Source: Schistocerca nitens
Lineage: Eukaryota > Arthropoda > Insecta > Orthoptera > Acrididae
DNA: 64,000 bases
Reading direction: 5' to 3'
NCBI RefSeq assembly: GCF_023898315.1
Contig: NC_064614.1
Location: 378,509,348-378,573,347 of the forward strand
The translations under genes and the position numbers were made by a program. Below are positions 34,336-43,902 of this stretch, piece after piece; position 1 is the first letter of the stretch, and the number at the start of each line of letters is the position of its first letter. Under the pieces are notes generated by a model. The model ran no database searches and was not told the DNA's origin. It saw only the letters and a program-made list of their open reading frames with translations.

Positions 34336-36705
34336 ATCAAGCTGGCGATCACAAGTCAACATATACAGTTCAACAAAGAGTGTATTAAGAAAAATGTTAC
34401 CCCACGGTATGTACAGAGTTATTTTAATATACGACGACAAATGTGCGCAGTGACAATGAAAAAATGCGAACTGGTTTTGAGGAGAAGTGAAATTAGGAAA
34501 CTGTTTTTTAAAAAAAGTGTTATTAATTCACAACTGTTCGAAGCACACGCCAATTTGGGTGAACTTGTCTCTCCTTTAATTTTAGATTTGCTACTCTCAA
34601 GAGTAAATGAGATTGTGTATAATGTAGTTAGTAAAGTAAGAGCTAAACATGTCAAAAAAATAGCTAAGCTAGTGGGACAAGGGAAAGGACAAATGTTAAA
34701 TGGCGAACATAAATATAACTTCTATCCTAGAGTTAAAAATTTAACGGATATAGTATTTAATCAGGAAGAAAAGGAACTTTTGAATAAAGGTTTAAAGTAC
34801 AACATACATAAACAATTAGATAGGAGGGCAATTAAGAATACACTAGTGCAGGTAAAATTTGGGATGGATAGTTGTAAAATAAATAAGGTAGAACAGAATA
34901 AAATGGCTGTAGCGGTAGAAAAGCTATTGAAGAACGAGGTAGGAAAAGAAAATAACCAAAACAGGAGGGACCGTTTGACAGTGAAAAATTTGAATAATAA
35001 ATTACAAGAAAGTAATGCAATTGTCACAAAGGCAGACAAAGGGAATTCTGTTATTATTGTTACAAAAGAAATGTATGTAGAAAAAACTTTACAATTTTTT
35101 CAAGAAAACGGTATTACATCAATTGCGAGAGACCCAACGAATGAGATCCAAAGAAAGTTAAATGAAAAACTTAAATCACTTTCAAATATAATAACCCCTC
35201 GTGAGATACAGTATCTCAAGATAATGAATCCAAAAATCCCTAAGTTACGATCACAATTCAAGGTTCATAAGCAATCTAATCCCGTTAGACCGATAGTTGA
35301 TGGGAGAGGGGGCCCGTTGGTGAATATTGCGAAAAAATGTTTAACTATTTTGAATAAGCATTATAAATTTGTGCAACAGTTCTCGATTAAAAATAGTACC
35401 CAATTAGTAGAGAAAATAAAAGATATACCTATTACAGACACTATGACGTTTCTTTCGCTGGACATTGTCAATTTATATACGAATATCCCGATTGATGAAA
35501 CAATACAAATTATTGACGCTAATTTCAGAAACCACAGTAATATGTCCAGCGTGGAAATAAACGAGTTCATAGAATTATTATCATTCTGCTTAAAATATAA
35601 CTACTTCACATTTAACGATAAAGTCTATGTCCAAAAAGACGGACTCAGCATGGGAAACTCTGTATCAGGGATTATGGCAGATATCTTTATTAACTATCTT
35701 GAATTGAAATTACTAAAAGATTTTCCAACAGTAGCTAAAAAGATCGTATACTACTATAGATATGTAGACGACACGCTATTGCTTATTAATGGTAGTCAAT
35801 CTGATATTGAAGAAGTCGTCAGTACATTTAATAGCTTACACAACAAAATTGCTTTCACAGTTGAAAAAGAACAGAATGGAGTCATTAATTTTTTAGACCT
35901 AACCATTGGAAGGGAAAATGGAAAACATACATTTGACATTTACAGAAAATCAACATTCACAGATATCATCTTGAATTATCGTTCACAACACCCAGACCAA
36001 CACAAAAAAGCGTTTTTCCACTTTGCATTTCATCGTATGTTCCGATTACCATTATCTAAGGAAAACCATGAGAAAGAGTTAAACATAGTTAAACAAATTG
36101 CAAGAAATAATAATTACCCGTTGAAATATGTCATGAACATTTATGAGATGACATCCAAAAAATATAGTAAAGACAATTTAAGGCGGAATGAGATAAGCGA
36201 AACTAAAAATCAAAAATTTATCACATTGCCTTTCTATGGTCCCATTAGCAATAAAATTGCCAGTGTATTCAAGAAGAGAAATATTAATGTAGGTTTCTCG
36301 ACGGCGAACAGACTGGGCGTGCTTTTAAGGAATAACATTCATGAACGCAAAGTCTTACATGAATCAGGTATTTACAAACTTATGTGTGCCGCGTGTAATG
36401 CAGGTTACATAGGGCAAACAGGACGAAAATTAGAAACAAGGTTCCGTGAGCACGTAGCACTTGAGAGGAAAGATATTGCTGAAAAATCGAATTTCGCAGC
36501 CCATCTGGTAGCAACTGGTCATACAACTCCAGATTTGACATCGCAATTGAAATTGTTGCACAAGGGTAAAAAAGGTCGCCTTCTCGACCTTATGGAAGAG
36601 ATGGAGATCTTTTGTCATAATAAAGCTCCAGATATCACGCTGCTCAACGAGCAAACGATATCGAGAAGCACACATTTTTGGGAATGCTTCTCCGATTTAC
36701 TATGA
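34336..36705 (+). CDS. Penelope RT plus GIY-YIG protein, unit B, N-terminally incomplete
   Basis: Matches unit C from IKLAITSQHIQFNK to the final SDLL stop; the only protein difference noticed is GIY for GVY in the nuclease motif. The frame extends upstream to 34258, but its first 26 residues (MSSYIKITLYIPWGNIFLNT and six more) are antisense unit A and should not be annotated as protein. The RT and endonuclease catalytic motifs are whole. The unit lacks a native start codon. Confidence 0.92.
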   Translation: MKLAITSQHIQFNKECIKKNVTPRYVQSYFNIRRQMCAVTMKKCELVLRRSEIRKLFFKKSVINSQLFEAHANLGELVSPLILDLLLSRVNEIVYNVVSKVRAKHVKKIAKLVGQGKGQMLNGEHKYNFYPRVKNLTDIVFNQEEKELLNKGLKYNIHKQLDRRAIKNTLVQVKFGMDSCKINKVEQNKMAVAVEKLLKNEVGKENNQNRRDRLTVKNLNNKLQESNAIVTKADKGNSVIIVTKEMYVEKTLQFFQENGITSIARDPTNEIQRKLNEKLKSLSNIITPREIQYLKIMNPKIPKLRSQFKVHKQSNPVRPIVDGRGGPLVNIAKKCLTILNKHYKFVQQFSIKNSTQLVEKIKDIPITDTMTFLSLDIVNLYTNIPIDETIQIIDANFRNHSNMSSVEINEFIELLSFCLKYNYFTFNDKVYVQKDGLSMGNSVSGIMADIFINYLELKLLKDFPTVAKKIVYYYRYVDDTLLLINGSQSDIEEVVSTFNSLHNKIAFTVEKEQNGVINFLDLTIGRENGKHTFDIYRKSTFTDIILNYRSQHPDQHKKAFFHFAFHRMFRLPLSKENHEKELNIVKQIARNNNYPLKYVMNIYEMTSKKYSKDNLRRNEISETKNQKFITLPFYGPISNKIASVFKKRNINVGFSTANRLGVLLRNNIHERKVLHESGIYKLMCAACNAGYIGQTGRKLETRFREHVALERKDIAEKSNFAAHLVATGHTTPDLTSQLKLLHKGKKGRLLDLMEEMEIFCHNKAPDITLLNEQTISRSTHFWECFSDLL

Positions 36706-38000
36706 AATAAAGTCAACTTGTGGTCATTTATCACAATTTGCATTTCATAGTCAGCTGCTTGTTATCCCTTATATACAACGCCTCAGTCATAGTCGCTACG
36801 AGAACACGTATAATGGTCGCTATTTCAACTGTCTCAACACATTGACGCACATGTTTTTAGTTTGTTTTAATAACATTACTAATTTCGGTTTTTAAAAGAT
36901 GCTTCTTTCTTGTTTGTTCTGTAATTTACAGAACTTATGGACGCCTACTGAACATAATTTTACGACAGTCGACATCTCGTAGGCGTTGACACAAAGTAAT
37001 ACAAACCGGTTATCACTTTACGTAATTATTTTTAATGTAGGTTAACAATTCTTTTGCTATTTGAATAAGTGCTGGATATCGTGCATAGTCTATGTTTAAT
37101 TTCTCTAAAGTACGATGTACATTTTGGTATAAGTGACACTGTTACTTGTCCTTCCTCATGTTGGTTTCTCGATGATTGATGTATACTACTTGTTCGCACC
37201 TTACATTTGCACGGCGTTTTAATTTAATTATTAAGTAACGGCAGTTTCGTAATGTGATTATTTTTAATATATTTGACTCCTTGGTATTAATGTTATTATT
37301 TTTTATATATTGACTCCTTGATATTAACGTTTGTTACCTAAATTACGAACGTTGTACTTTTGACTTCCCACGCCAGATGGTGGGTGTTACGTTTTTTAAG
37401 AAAGACGTGTGTTGCGCCTCTTTTTATGTTGTTCATTTATTATTCTTTGGCATTGTCTTTTGCTTTTTACATGGTCTGCACTCTAATAACTTATCATCGA
37501 TCTATTTTATGTTTCATAGTTTATAAAAAACAATATGCCAATGTATTTTAGATATTCTCCATCTGCTATGTGTTGTACGTACATTTTAAATTTGAATTAC
37601 TACACCATTCACAAAAGTACAAGAGTTATTTAGTGTTAATAATTCGCAAAACCAATAATACTATGTCTTCACGTGACACATGTCACATAGAGGGCGTGTC
37701 AAGCCCCGTCACACCGAGGTCTGCTGAACAAGTGCAGGTAAACAGCGACCTCAGTCTATGTGATCGCCGTAATGCATAGTGTCAACAGTGCATCCCAATT
37801 TAAGTTATACAATATAGGTTTGTTTCTAACAAGTGTAATGTTCATATACAGATGTAATTGTGATTTTCTATGTTGTACTCTCTGATCGTAATGTGAAAAT
37901 TTTTTAACTTCTAGCACTGAAGATGGTCACTCAGTGACAGAAAATCGATTCTGCAATAGTAAAAATATACGACCAATGCTGTCTCTTTTTTCAAGTATAC
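36706..38000 (+). repeat. Penelope pLTR-type region between units B and C
   Basis: 1,295-bp AT-rich non-coding segment that is 3' of B and 5' of C. It probably provides the promoter for C, as pLTRs do in tandem Penelopes, but I could not identify a specific promoter element. The 62- and 69-codon frames at 37360-37551 and 37570-37779 show no motif. Confidence 0.85.
37911..37959 (+). ncRNA. Hammerhead ribozyme-like motif, unit B
   Basis: Drawn as a type I hammerhead. Stem I is CTAGCA (37911-37916) pairing with TGC and TAG (37952-37954, 37957-37959) around an AA bulge. The core CTGAAGA is at 37917-37923. Stem II is GTCAC/GTGAC (37926-37930/37934-37938) with loop TCA. GAAA is at 37940-37943. Minimal stem III is A/U around TCGA, then U37950 and C37951 as cleavage site. 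Deviations are extra nucleotides between core and stem II and a one-pair stem III. Penelope pLTRs are known to carry minimal hammerheads, which supports the call; cleavage activity is inference. Confidence 0.62.
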
Positions 38001-38030
38001 CTGTTATCTGGTCGTTGTGCACAAGACAAC

Positions 38031-40472
38031 ATGGAGTCGCCAATCAATAAAATTTTGCCTAGCTGGGCTTGTGCAGCGTATTTTAAATACAAGAAGTTAA
38101 AAATCAAGCTGGCGATCACAAGTCAACATATACAGTTCAACAAAGAGTGTATTAAGAAAAATGTTACCCCACGGTATGTACAGAGTTATTTTAATATACG
38201 ACGACAAATGTGCGCAGTGACAATGAAAAAATGCGAACTGGTTTTGAGGAGAAGTGAAATTAGGAAACTGTTTTTTAAAAAAAGTGTTATTAATTCACAA
38301 CTGTTCGAAGCACACGCCAATTTGGGTGAACTTGTCTCTCCTTTAATTTTAGATTTGCTACTCTCAAGAGTAAATGAGATTGTGTATAATGTAGTTAGTA
38401 AAGTAAGAGCTAAACATGTCAAAAAAATAGCTAAGCTAGTGGGACAAGGGAAAGGACAAATGTTAAATGGCGAACATAAATATAACTTCTATCCTAGAGT
38501 TAAAAATTTAACGGATATAGTATTTAATCAGGAAGAAAAGGAACTTTTGAATAAAGGTTTAAAGTACAACATACATAAACAATTAGATAGGAGGGCAATT
38601 AAGAATACACTAGTGCAGGTAAAATTTGGGATGGATAGTTGTAAAATAAATAAGGTAGAACAGAATAAAATGGCTGTAGCGGTAGAAAAGCTATTGAAGA
38701 ACGAGGTAGGAAAAGAAAATAACCAAAACAGGAGGGACCGTTTGACAGTGAAAAATTTGAATAATAAATTACAAGAAAGTAATGCAATTGTCACAAAGGC
38801 AGACAAAGGGAATTCTGTTATTATTGTTACAAAAGAAATGTATGTAGAAAAAACTTTACAATTTTTTCAAGAAAACGGTATTACATCAATTGCGAGAGAC
38901 CCAACGAATGAGATCCAAAGAAAGTTAAATGAAAAACTTAAATCACTTTCAAATATAATAACCCCTCGTGAGATACAGTATCTCAAGATAATGAATCCAA
39001 AAATCCCTAAGTTACGATCACAATTCAAGGTTCATAAGCAATCTAATCCCGTTAGACCGATAGTTGATGGGAGAGGGGGCCCGTTGGTGAATATTGCGAA
39101 AAAATGTTTAACTATTTTGAATAAGCATTATAAATTTGTGCAACAGTTCTCGATTAAAAATAGTACCCAATTAGTAGAGAAAATAAAAGATATACCTATT
39201 ACAGACACTATGACGTTTCTTTCGCTGGACATTGTCAATTTATATACGAATATCCCGATTGATGAAACAATACAAATTATTGACGCTAATTTCAGAAACC
39301 ACAGTAATATGTCCAGCGTGGAAATAAACGAGTTCATAGAATTATTATCATTCTGCTTAAAATATAACTACTTCACATTTAACGATAAAGTCTATGTCCA
39401 AAAAGACGGACTCAGCATGGGAAACTCTGTATCAGGGATTATGGCAGATATCTTTATTAACTATCTTGAATTGAAATTACTAAAAGATTTTCCAACAGTA
39501 GCTAAAAAGATCGTATACTACTATAGATATGTAGACGACACGCTATTGCTTATTAATGGTAGTCAATCTGATATTGAAGAAGTCGTCAGTACATTTAATA
39601 GCTTACACAACAAAATTGCTTTCACAGTTGAAAAAGAACAGAATGGAGTCATTAATTTTTTAGACCTAACCATTGGAAGGGAAAATGGAAAACATACATT
39701 TGACATTTACAGAAAATCAACATTCACAGATATCATCTTGAATTATCGTTCACAACACCCAGACCAACACAAAAAAGCGTTTTTCCACTTTGCATTTCAT
39801 CGTATGTTCCGATTACCATTATCTAAGGAAAACCATGAGAAAGAGTTAAACATAGTTAAACAAATTGCAAGAAATAATAATTACCCGTTGAAATATGTCA
39901 TGAACATTTATGAGATGACATCCAAAAAATATAGTAAAGACAATTTAAGGCGGAATGAGATAAGCGAAACTAAAAATCAAAAATTTATCACATTGCCTTT
40001 CTATGGTCCCATTAGCAATAAAATTGCCAGTGTATTCAAGAAGAGAAATATTAATGTAGGTTTCTCGACGGCGAACAGACTGGGCGTGCTTTTAAGGAAT
40101 AACATTCATGAACGCAAAGTCTTACATGAATCAGGTGTTTACAAACTTATGTGTGCCGCGTGTAATGCAGGTTACATAGGGCAAACAGGACGAAAATTAG
40201 AAACAAGGTTCCGTGAGCACGTAGCACTTGAGAGGAAAGATATTGCTGAAAAATCGAATTTCGCAGCCCATCTGGTAGCAACTGGTCATACAACTCCAGA
40301 TTTGACATCGCAATTGAAATTGTTGCACAAGGGTAAAAAAGGTCGCCTTCTCGACCTTATGGAAGAGATGGAGATCTTTTGTCATAATAAAGCTCCAGAT
40401 ATCACGCTGCTCAACGAGCAAACGATATCGAGAAGCACACATTTTTGGGAATGCTTCTCCGATTTACTATGA
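38031..40472 (+). CDS. Complete Penelope-like RT with GIY-YIG endonuclease (813 aa)
   Basis: Copies element RNA into DNA and nicks target DNA, presumably in the nucleus. The start MESPINKILPSWACAAYFKY is the only true N-terminus in the array. N-terminal PLE region about 1-250, with lysine-rich stretches. RT: KADKGNSVIIV (256-266), KVHKQSNPVRPIVDGRG (333-349), motif A LSLDIVNLYTN with D400, motif B GLSMGNSVSGIMADIF (460-475), catalytic YVDD with D502 and D503, then NGVINFLDLTIG. Linker about 560-690. The endonuclease begins SGVYKLMCAACNAGYIGQTG (701-720), with R721 and R726, then the HLVATGH and LLNEQ blocks. The length is usual for this class. GVY replaces GIY here, a conservative change. No stop or shift is seen. 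Confidence 0.95.
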   Translation: MESPINKILPSWACAAYFKYKKLKIKLAITSQHIQFNKECIKKNVTPRYVQSYFNIRRQMCAVTMKKCELVLRRSEIRKLFFKKSVINSQLFEAHANLGELVSPLILDLLLSRVNEIVYNVVSKVRAKHVKKIAKLVGQGKGQMLNGEHKYNFYPRVKNLTDIVFNQEEKELLNKGLKYNIHKQLDRRAIKNTLVQVKFGMDSCKINKVEQNKMAVAVEKLLKNEVGKENNQNRRDRLTVKNLNNKLQESNAIVTKADKGNSVIIVTKEMYVEKTLQFFQENGITSIARDPTNEIQRKLNEKLKSLSNIITPREIQYLKIMNPKIPKLRSQFKVHKQSNPVRPIVDGRGGPLVNIAKKCLTILNKHYKFVQQFSIKNSTQLVEKIKDIPITDTMTFLSLDIVNLYTNIPIDETIQIIDANFRNHSNMSSVEINEFIELLSFCLKYNYFTFNDKVYVQKDGLSMGNSVSGIMADIFINYLELKLLKDFPTVAKKIVYYYRYVDDTLLLINGSQSDIEEVVSTFNSLHNKIAFTVEKEQNGVINFLDLTIGRENGKHTFDIYRKSTFTDIILNYRSQHPDQHKKAFFHFAFHRMFRLPLSKENHEKELNIVKQIARNNNYPLKYVMNIYEMTSKKYSKDNLRRNEISETKNQKFITLPFYGPISNKIASVFKKRNINVGFSTANRLGVLLRNNIHERKVLHESGVYKLMCAACNAGYIGQTGRKLETRFREHVALERKDIAEKSNFAAHLVATGHTTPDLTSQLKLLHKGKKGRLLDLMEEMEIFCHNKAPDITLLNEQTISRSTHFWECFSDLL

Positions 40473-41767
40473 AATAAAGTCAACTTGTGGTCATTTATCA
40501 CAATTTGCATTTCATAGTCAGCTGCTTGTTATCCCTTATATACAACGCCTCAGTCATAGTCGCTACGAGAACACGTATAATGGTCGCTATTTCAACTGTC
40601 TCAACACATTGACACACATGTTTTTAGTTTGTTTTAATAACATTACTAATTTCGGTTTTTAAAAGATGCTTCTTTCTTGTTTGTTCTGTAATTTACAGAA
40701 CTTATGGACGCCTACTGAACATAATTTTACGACAGTCGACATCTCGTAGGCGTTGACACAAAGTAATACAAACCGGTTATCACTTTACGTAATTATTTTT
40801 AATGTAGGTTAACAATTCTTTTGCTATTTGAATAAGTGCTGGATATCGTGCATAGTCTATGTTTAATTTCTCTAAAGTACGATGTACATTTTGGTATAAG
40901 TGACACTGTTACTTGTCCTTCCTCATGTTGGTTTCTCGATGATTGATGTATACTACTTGTTCGCACCTTACATTTGCACGGCGTTTTAATTTAATTATTA
41001 AGTAACGGCAGTTTCGTAATGTGATTATTTTTAATATATTTGACTCCTTGGTATTAATGTTATTATTTTTTATATATTGACTCCTTGATATTAACGTTTG
41101 TTACCTAAATTACGAACGTTGTACTTTTGACTTCCCACGCCAGATGGTGGGTGTTACGTTTTTTAAGAAAGACGTGTGTTGCGCCTCTTTTTATGTTGTT
41201 CATTTATTATTCTTTGGCATTGTCTTTTGCTTTTTACATGGTCTGCACTCTAATAACTTATCATCGATCTATTTTATGTTTCATAGTTTATAAAAAACAA
41301 TATGCCAATGTATTTTAGATATTCTCCATCTGCTATGTGTTGTACGTACATTTTAAATTTGAATTACTACACCATTCACAAAAGTACAAGAGTTATTTAG
41401 TGTTAATAATTCGCAAAACCAATAATACTATGTCTTCACGTGACACATGTCACATAGAGGGCGTGTCAAGCCCCGTCACACCGAGGTCTGCTGAACAAGT
41501 GCAGGTAAACAGCGACCTCAGTCTATGTGATCGCCGTAATGCATAGTGTCAACAGTGCATCCCAATTTAAGTTATACAATATAGGTTTGTTTCTAACAAG
41601 TGTAATGTTCATATACAGATGTAATTGTGATTTTCTATGTTGTACTCTCTGATCGTAATGTGAAAATTTTTTAACTTCTAGCACTGAAGATGGTCACTCA
41701 GTGACAGAAAATCGATTCTGCAATAGTAAAAATATACGACCAATGCTGTCTCTTTTTTCAAGTATAC
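40473..41767 (+). repeat. Penelope 3' pLTR-type region, unit C
   Basis: Same 1,295-bp segment as 36706-38000, with one base difference noticed (A at 40614 for G at 36847). It ends exactly at the 12-bp target duplication. Confidence 0.88.
41678..41726 (+). ncRNA. Hammerhead ribozyme-like motif, unit C
   Basis: Identical to the unit B motif and displaced by exactly 3,767 bp. It lies 41 bp before the 3' end of the array. Predicted cleavage follows C41718. Confidence 0.62.
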
Positions 41768-41779
41768 TTCTTCTACCTT
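41768..41779 (+). repeat. Right target duplication of the Penelope array
   Basis: ttcttctacctt, identical to 30638-30649. Confidence 0.95.
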
Positions 41780-42796
41780 GGTAATAACCCCCTTTTTTAC
41801 CCAGTACCAGGCAGCCTGTTCCCTAATCTTTATATCTAGGGGACAGAGTCCCATTATGATTAACAAGGCTCCTCCTGGAGATGTTCTGTAAGCTCCCACA
41901 GACCTTAATATCATGTTCCTTTGTACTCTCCTCACCGTCATAGCAGGCACCACCCTCGTGAGCCTTTGAGCCCAGACTCCCGAACCGTAACCCACTATTG
42001 ACGTCAGTATGCTGTTGTGGTAGAGTTTAATTAATGGAGGCGGGAGGTGGAATCTCTTGTGTCCTATGGTAATCAGATTATTTAGTGATTGTAGTGCTTT
42101 CTGGGTCACAGTTTGTATGTGCTTTGCAAAATTCCACCTTTCATCGATGATGATTCCTAAGTAACGTGTCTCTCGTCTTCTGAGAACAGGCATTCCGTTG
42201 ATTCTCACAGTCGGGTTTCTTATTAACTGTCCTTTGAGTAGTAAGTAAGTCGATTTGGTTGGTGAAATGGTCATTTTGGTCCTACGGCACCATAGTTGCA
42301 GTATGTCTATTGCTCTCTCTATCTTTGGCTCTATGTCCTCACGACTTCGGCCGCCAACCAGCAGGAGGAGGTCGTCAGCGTAGGCTATCACCTCTAGCAC
42401 GTCTTCGCTCTGTTGTAAGCTCTCCAGGAGAGGCTCCATGTGGATGTCCCAGAAAAGAGGACCCAACACGGAGCCCTGGGGGCAGCCCTTGGTGATAGTT
42501 TTCCGGACTTTCCCGCTAGGGGATGATAGCCATACCTCCCGGTCTTCACAATAGCTCCTCAGACACCCATATAGCAGCCCTGGGCACTCCTTCTCCCGTA
42601 AGCAGGAGAAGAGCGAAGGCCACCACAGGTTGTCGAAGGCGCCACTGATATCTACCATGACGCCAACAACATACTTACACAGGGCTGAGCCACAGACCTC
42701 GGCCGCTAGGGCGATTGCATCAGATGCCGATCGCCCCGGCCTGAAACCGAATTGCCTGTCGCTCACCCCGTGCAGCATGCGGTGAGCAGTCAGCCT
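41780..42796 (-). pseudogene. R1 LINE RT palm and C-terminal part
   Basis: Continues NRLTAHRMLHGVSDRQFGFR, GRSASDAI, motif A VVGVMVDISGAFDNLWW, motif B TKGCPQGSVLGPLFWDIH, and the catalytic VIAYADDLLLLVGG. All catalytic residues are present. The thumb and connection end at GVITKVEE, exactly where the Penelope array entered. Antisense frames here are shadows. Confidence 0.9.
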
Positions 42797-42807
42797 GTTC
42801 GCTAATA
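42797..42807 (+). repeat. Left target duplication of PLE-2
   Basis: gttcgctaata, identical to 43904-43914. Confidence 0.93.
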
Positions 42808-42839
42808 TGAGACCTGAGTTTCTCCTGGCGTATACAACT

Positions 42840-43111
42840 TTCAAATAACTTCCGGGAATTCAGCCAGGTAACACTTTCAGCGACCGCCGATATTTCGGCG
42901 GGAGAACACCCCGCCATTTTCAAGGCAAACTGCAACGGACAGGCGGCGTGCATGCAAATTTAATACCTCGGTTCTGCGACAGAAGCAGGAAAGATAACAC
43001 ACACACTGAACACTAGTGCCACCAAAGATGACCAAAGTCAGAGCTATCGATAGTGAGACTATGAATTCACAGGTGAGGCAGCATTGACTCTGTTCCTCTG
43101 TTTTTTGACAA
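42840..43111 (+). repeat. Left inverted end of PLE-2 (272 bp)
   Basis: Reverse complement of 43631-43902 with no length difference. It includes the end of the coding frame and the 3' pLTR-like part. On the minus strand, which is the element's coding strand, it holds TTGAAAA-hairpin-GAAA, a decayed hammerhead-like core (hairpin GGCGGG/CCCGCC). Confidence 0.93.
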
Positions 43112-43658
43112 GGGAGAGAGCCGGATTCCAAACAGAGTTTAAACAGAAACCTCCATCCCTGTTAACGAGGTTGCTCGCTAGTTTAATCTCAACTGCCTCC
43201 TTAATGACACTGTCCCAATAGCTGGATGTGCATGCCAATATCTCGGTGTTATTATATAACATGGGGTGACCAGTATCCAAGCAATGTTCGGCAATAGCAG
43301 ATCTATTTGGCTGCTGTAATCGTGTGTGCCGTTTATGCTCAGTACATCTGTCCTCCACGGTCCTGATAGTTTGACCAATATATGCCATACCGCAGCTACA
43401 GGGAATACGATACACACCTGCCTTACGCAATCCAAGATCATCCTTAACGGAACTCAAAAGTGCTCTAATTTTAGATGGAGGTCGGAAAACACATTTCACA
43501 TCGTATTTCCGTAAAATACGACCGATCTTATTGGACGTGTTTCCTACGTAAGGCAAAAAGGCAGTAGACTTAGGTGTTGACTCAGAATTATCATCAATCA
43601 CCCGATGTACAGTTGGTCGACCAAAACCAGTTGTCAAAAAACAGAGGAACAGAGTCAA
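43059..43658 (-). pseudogene. PLE-2 GIY-YIG endonuclease domain (RT missing)
   Basis: Frame of 199 codons. The endonuclease core is AGVYRIPCSCGMAYIGQTIR with EDRCTEHKRHTR, AIAEHCLDTGH and the C-terminal SLVKKQRNRVNAASPVNS stop. Ahead of it is the usual PLE linker (FLPYVGNTSNKIGRILRKYD, KCVFRPPSKIRALL). The first residues before FGRPTVHRV come from the inverted end and are not original protein. The whole RT is absent, so no functional element protein is encoded. Confidence 0.88.
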
Positions 43659-43902
43659 TGCTGCCTCACCTGTGAATTCATAGTCTCACTATCGATAGCT
43701 CTGACTTTGGTCATCTTTGGTGGCACTAGTGTTCAGTGTGTGTGTTATCTTTCCTGCTTCTGTCGCAGAACCGAGGTATTAAATTTGCATGCACGCCGCC
43801 TGTCCGTTGCAGTTTGCCTTGAAAATGGCGGGGTGTTCTCCCGCCGAAATATCGGCGGTCGCTGAAAGTGTTACCTGGCTGAATTCCCGGAAGTTATTTG
43901 AA
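43631..43902 (-). repeat. Right inverted end of PLE-2 (272 bp)
   Basis: Partner of 42840-43111. Here the hammerhead-like core is on the plus strand (about 43819-43851), opposite to the coding strand. Confidence 0.93.

Larger units (their letters stand above)
30650..34337 (-). mobile_element. Penelope unit A
   Basis: 5'-truncated unit: coding part 31993-34335, then the 3' non-coding or pLTR region down to 30698, then a 48-bp extension (30650-30697). The extension is the start of a further unit: it holds the leader and the first codons ATG GAG TCG CCA ATC AAT in minus orientation. Short extensions of this kind past the terminal repeat are a known trait of Penelope elements. Confidence 0.9.
34338..38000 (+). 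mobile_element. Penelope unit B
   Basis: Plus-strand unit joined head to head with A. It starts in coding sequence at about 34336 ('atcaagctggcgatcacaag', as in unit C at 38103) and so lacks the first 25 codons. Its 3' region (36706-38000) serves as the sequence immediately 5' of unit C, as in the tandem pLTR-ORF-pLTR layout known for Penelope. Confidence 0.92.
30650..41767. mobile_element. Three-unit Penelope array (inverted plus tandem), 11.1 kb
   Basis: One insertion in the R1 LINE, bracketed by the 12-bp repeat ttcttctacctt (30638-30649 and 41768-41779). Unit A is on minus (30650-34337), B on plus (34338-38000) and C on plus (38001-41767). A and B are head to head and both lack the 5' end; B and C are head to tail with a 3,767-bp period. 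Lengths agree exactly: 30698 mirrors 38000, and every B landmark checked is 3,767 bp from its C partner. Differences I noticed are one base between A and B (34217/34481) and two between B and C (36370/40137, 36847/40614), so the array is young. Penelope elements are known for such partial inverted and tandem arrangements. Confidence 0.93.
38001..41767 (+). mobile_element. Penelope unit C (complete coding region)
   Basis: A 30-bp leader (38001-38030), the complete ORF (38031-40472), and a 3' pLTR-type region (40473-41767) ending 'tcaagtatac' at the target duplication. Unit B's equivalent 3' region lies immediately upstream, so C has a terminal repeat on both sides. With an intact ORF, flanking repeats and near-zero divergence from its sisters it is the best candidate for a recently active copy in the window. 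Confidence 0.93.

Noticed and set aside
37360-37779. Frames of 63 and 69 codons conserved in all three Penelope units
   Set aside because: The units are nearly identical DNA, so any frame recurs; no motif or codon bias was seen.
42259-42495. Plus-strand frame rich in Pro, Gly and Arg
   Set aside because: Antisense of the R1 RT.
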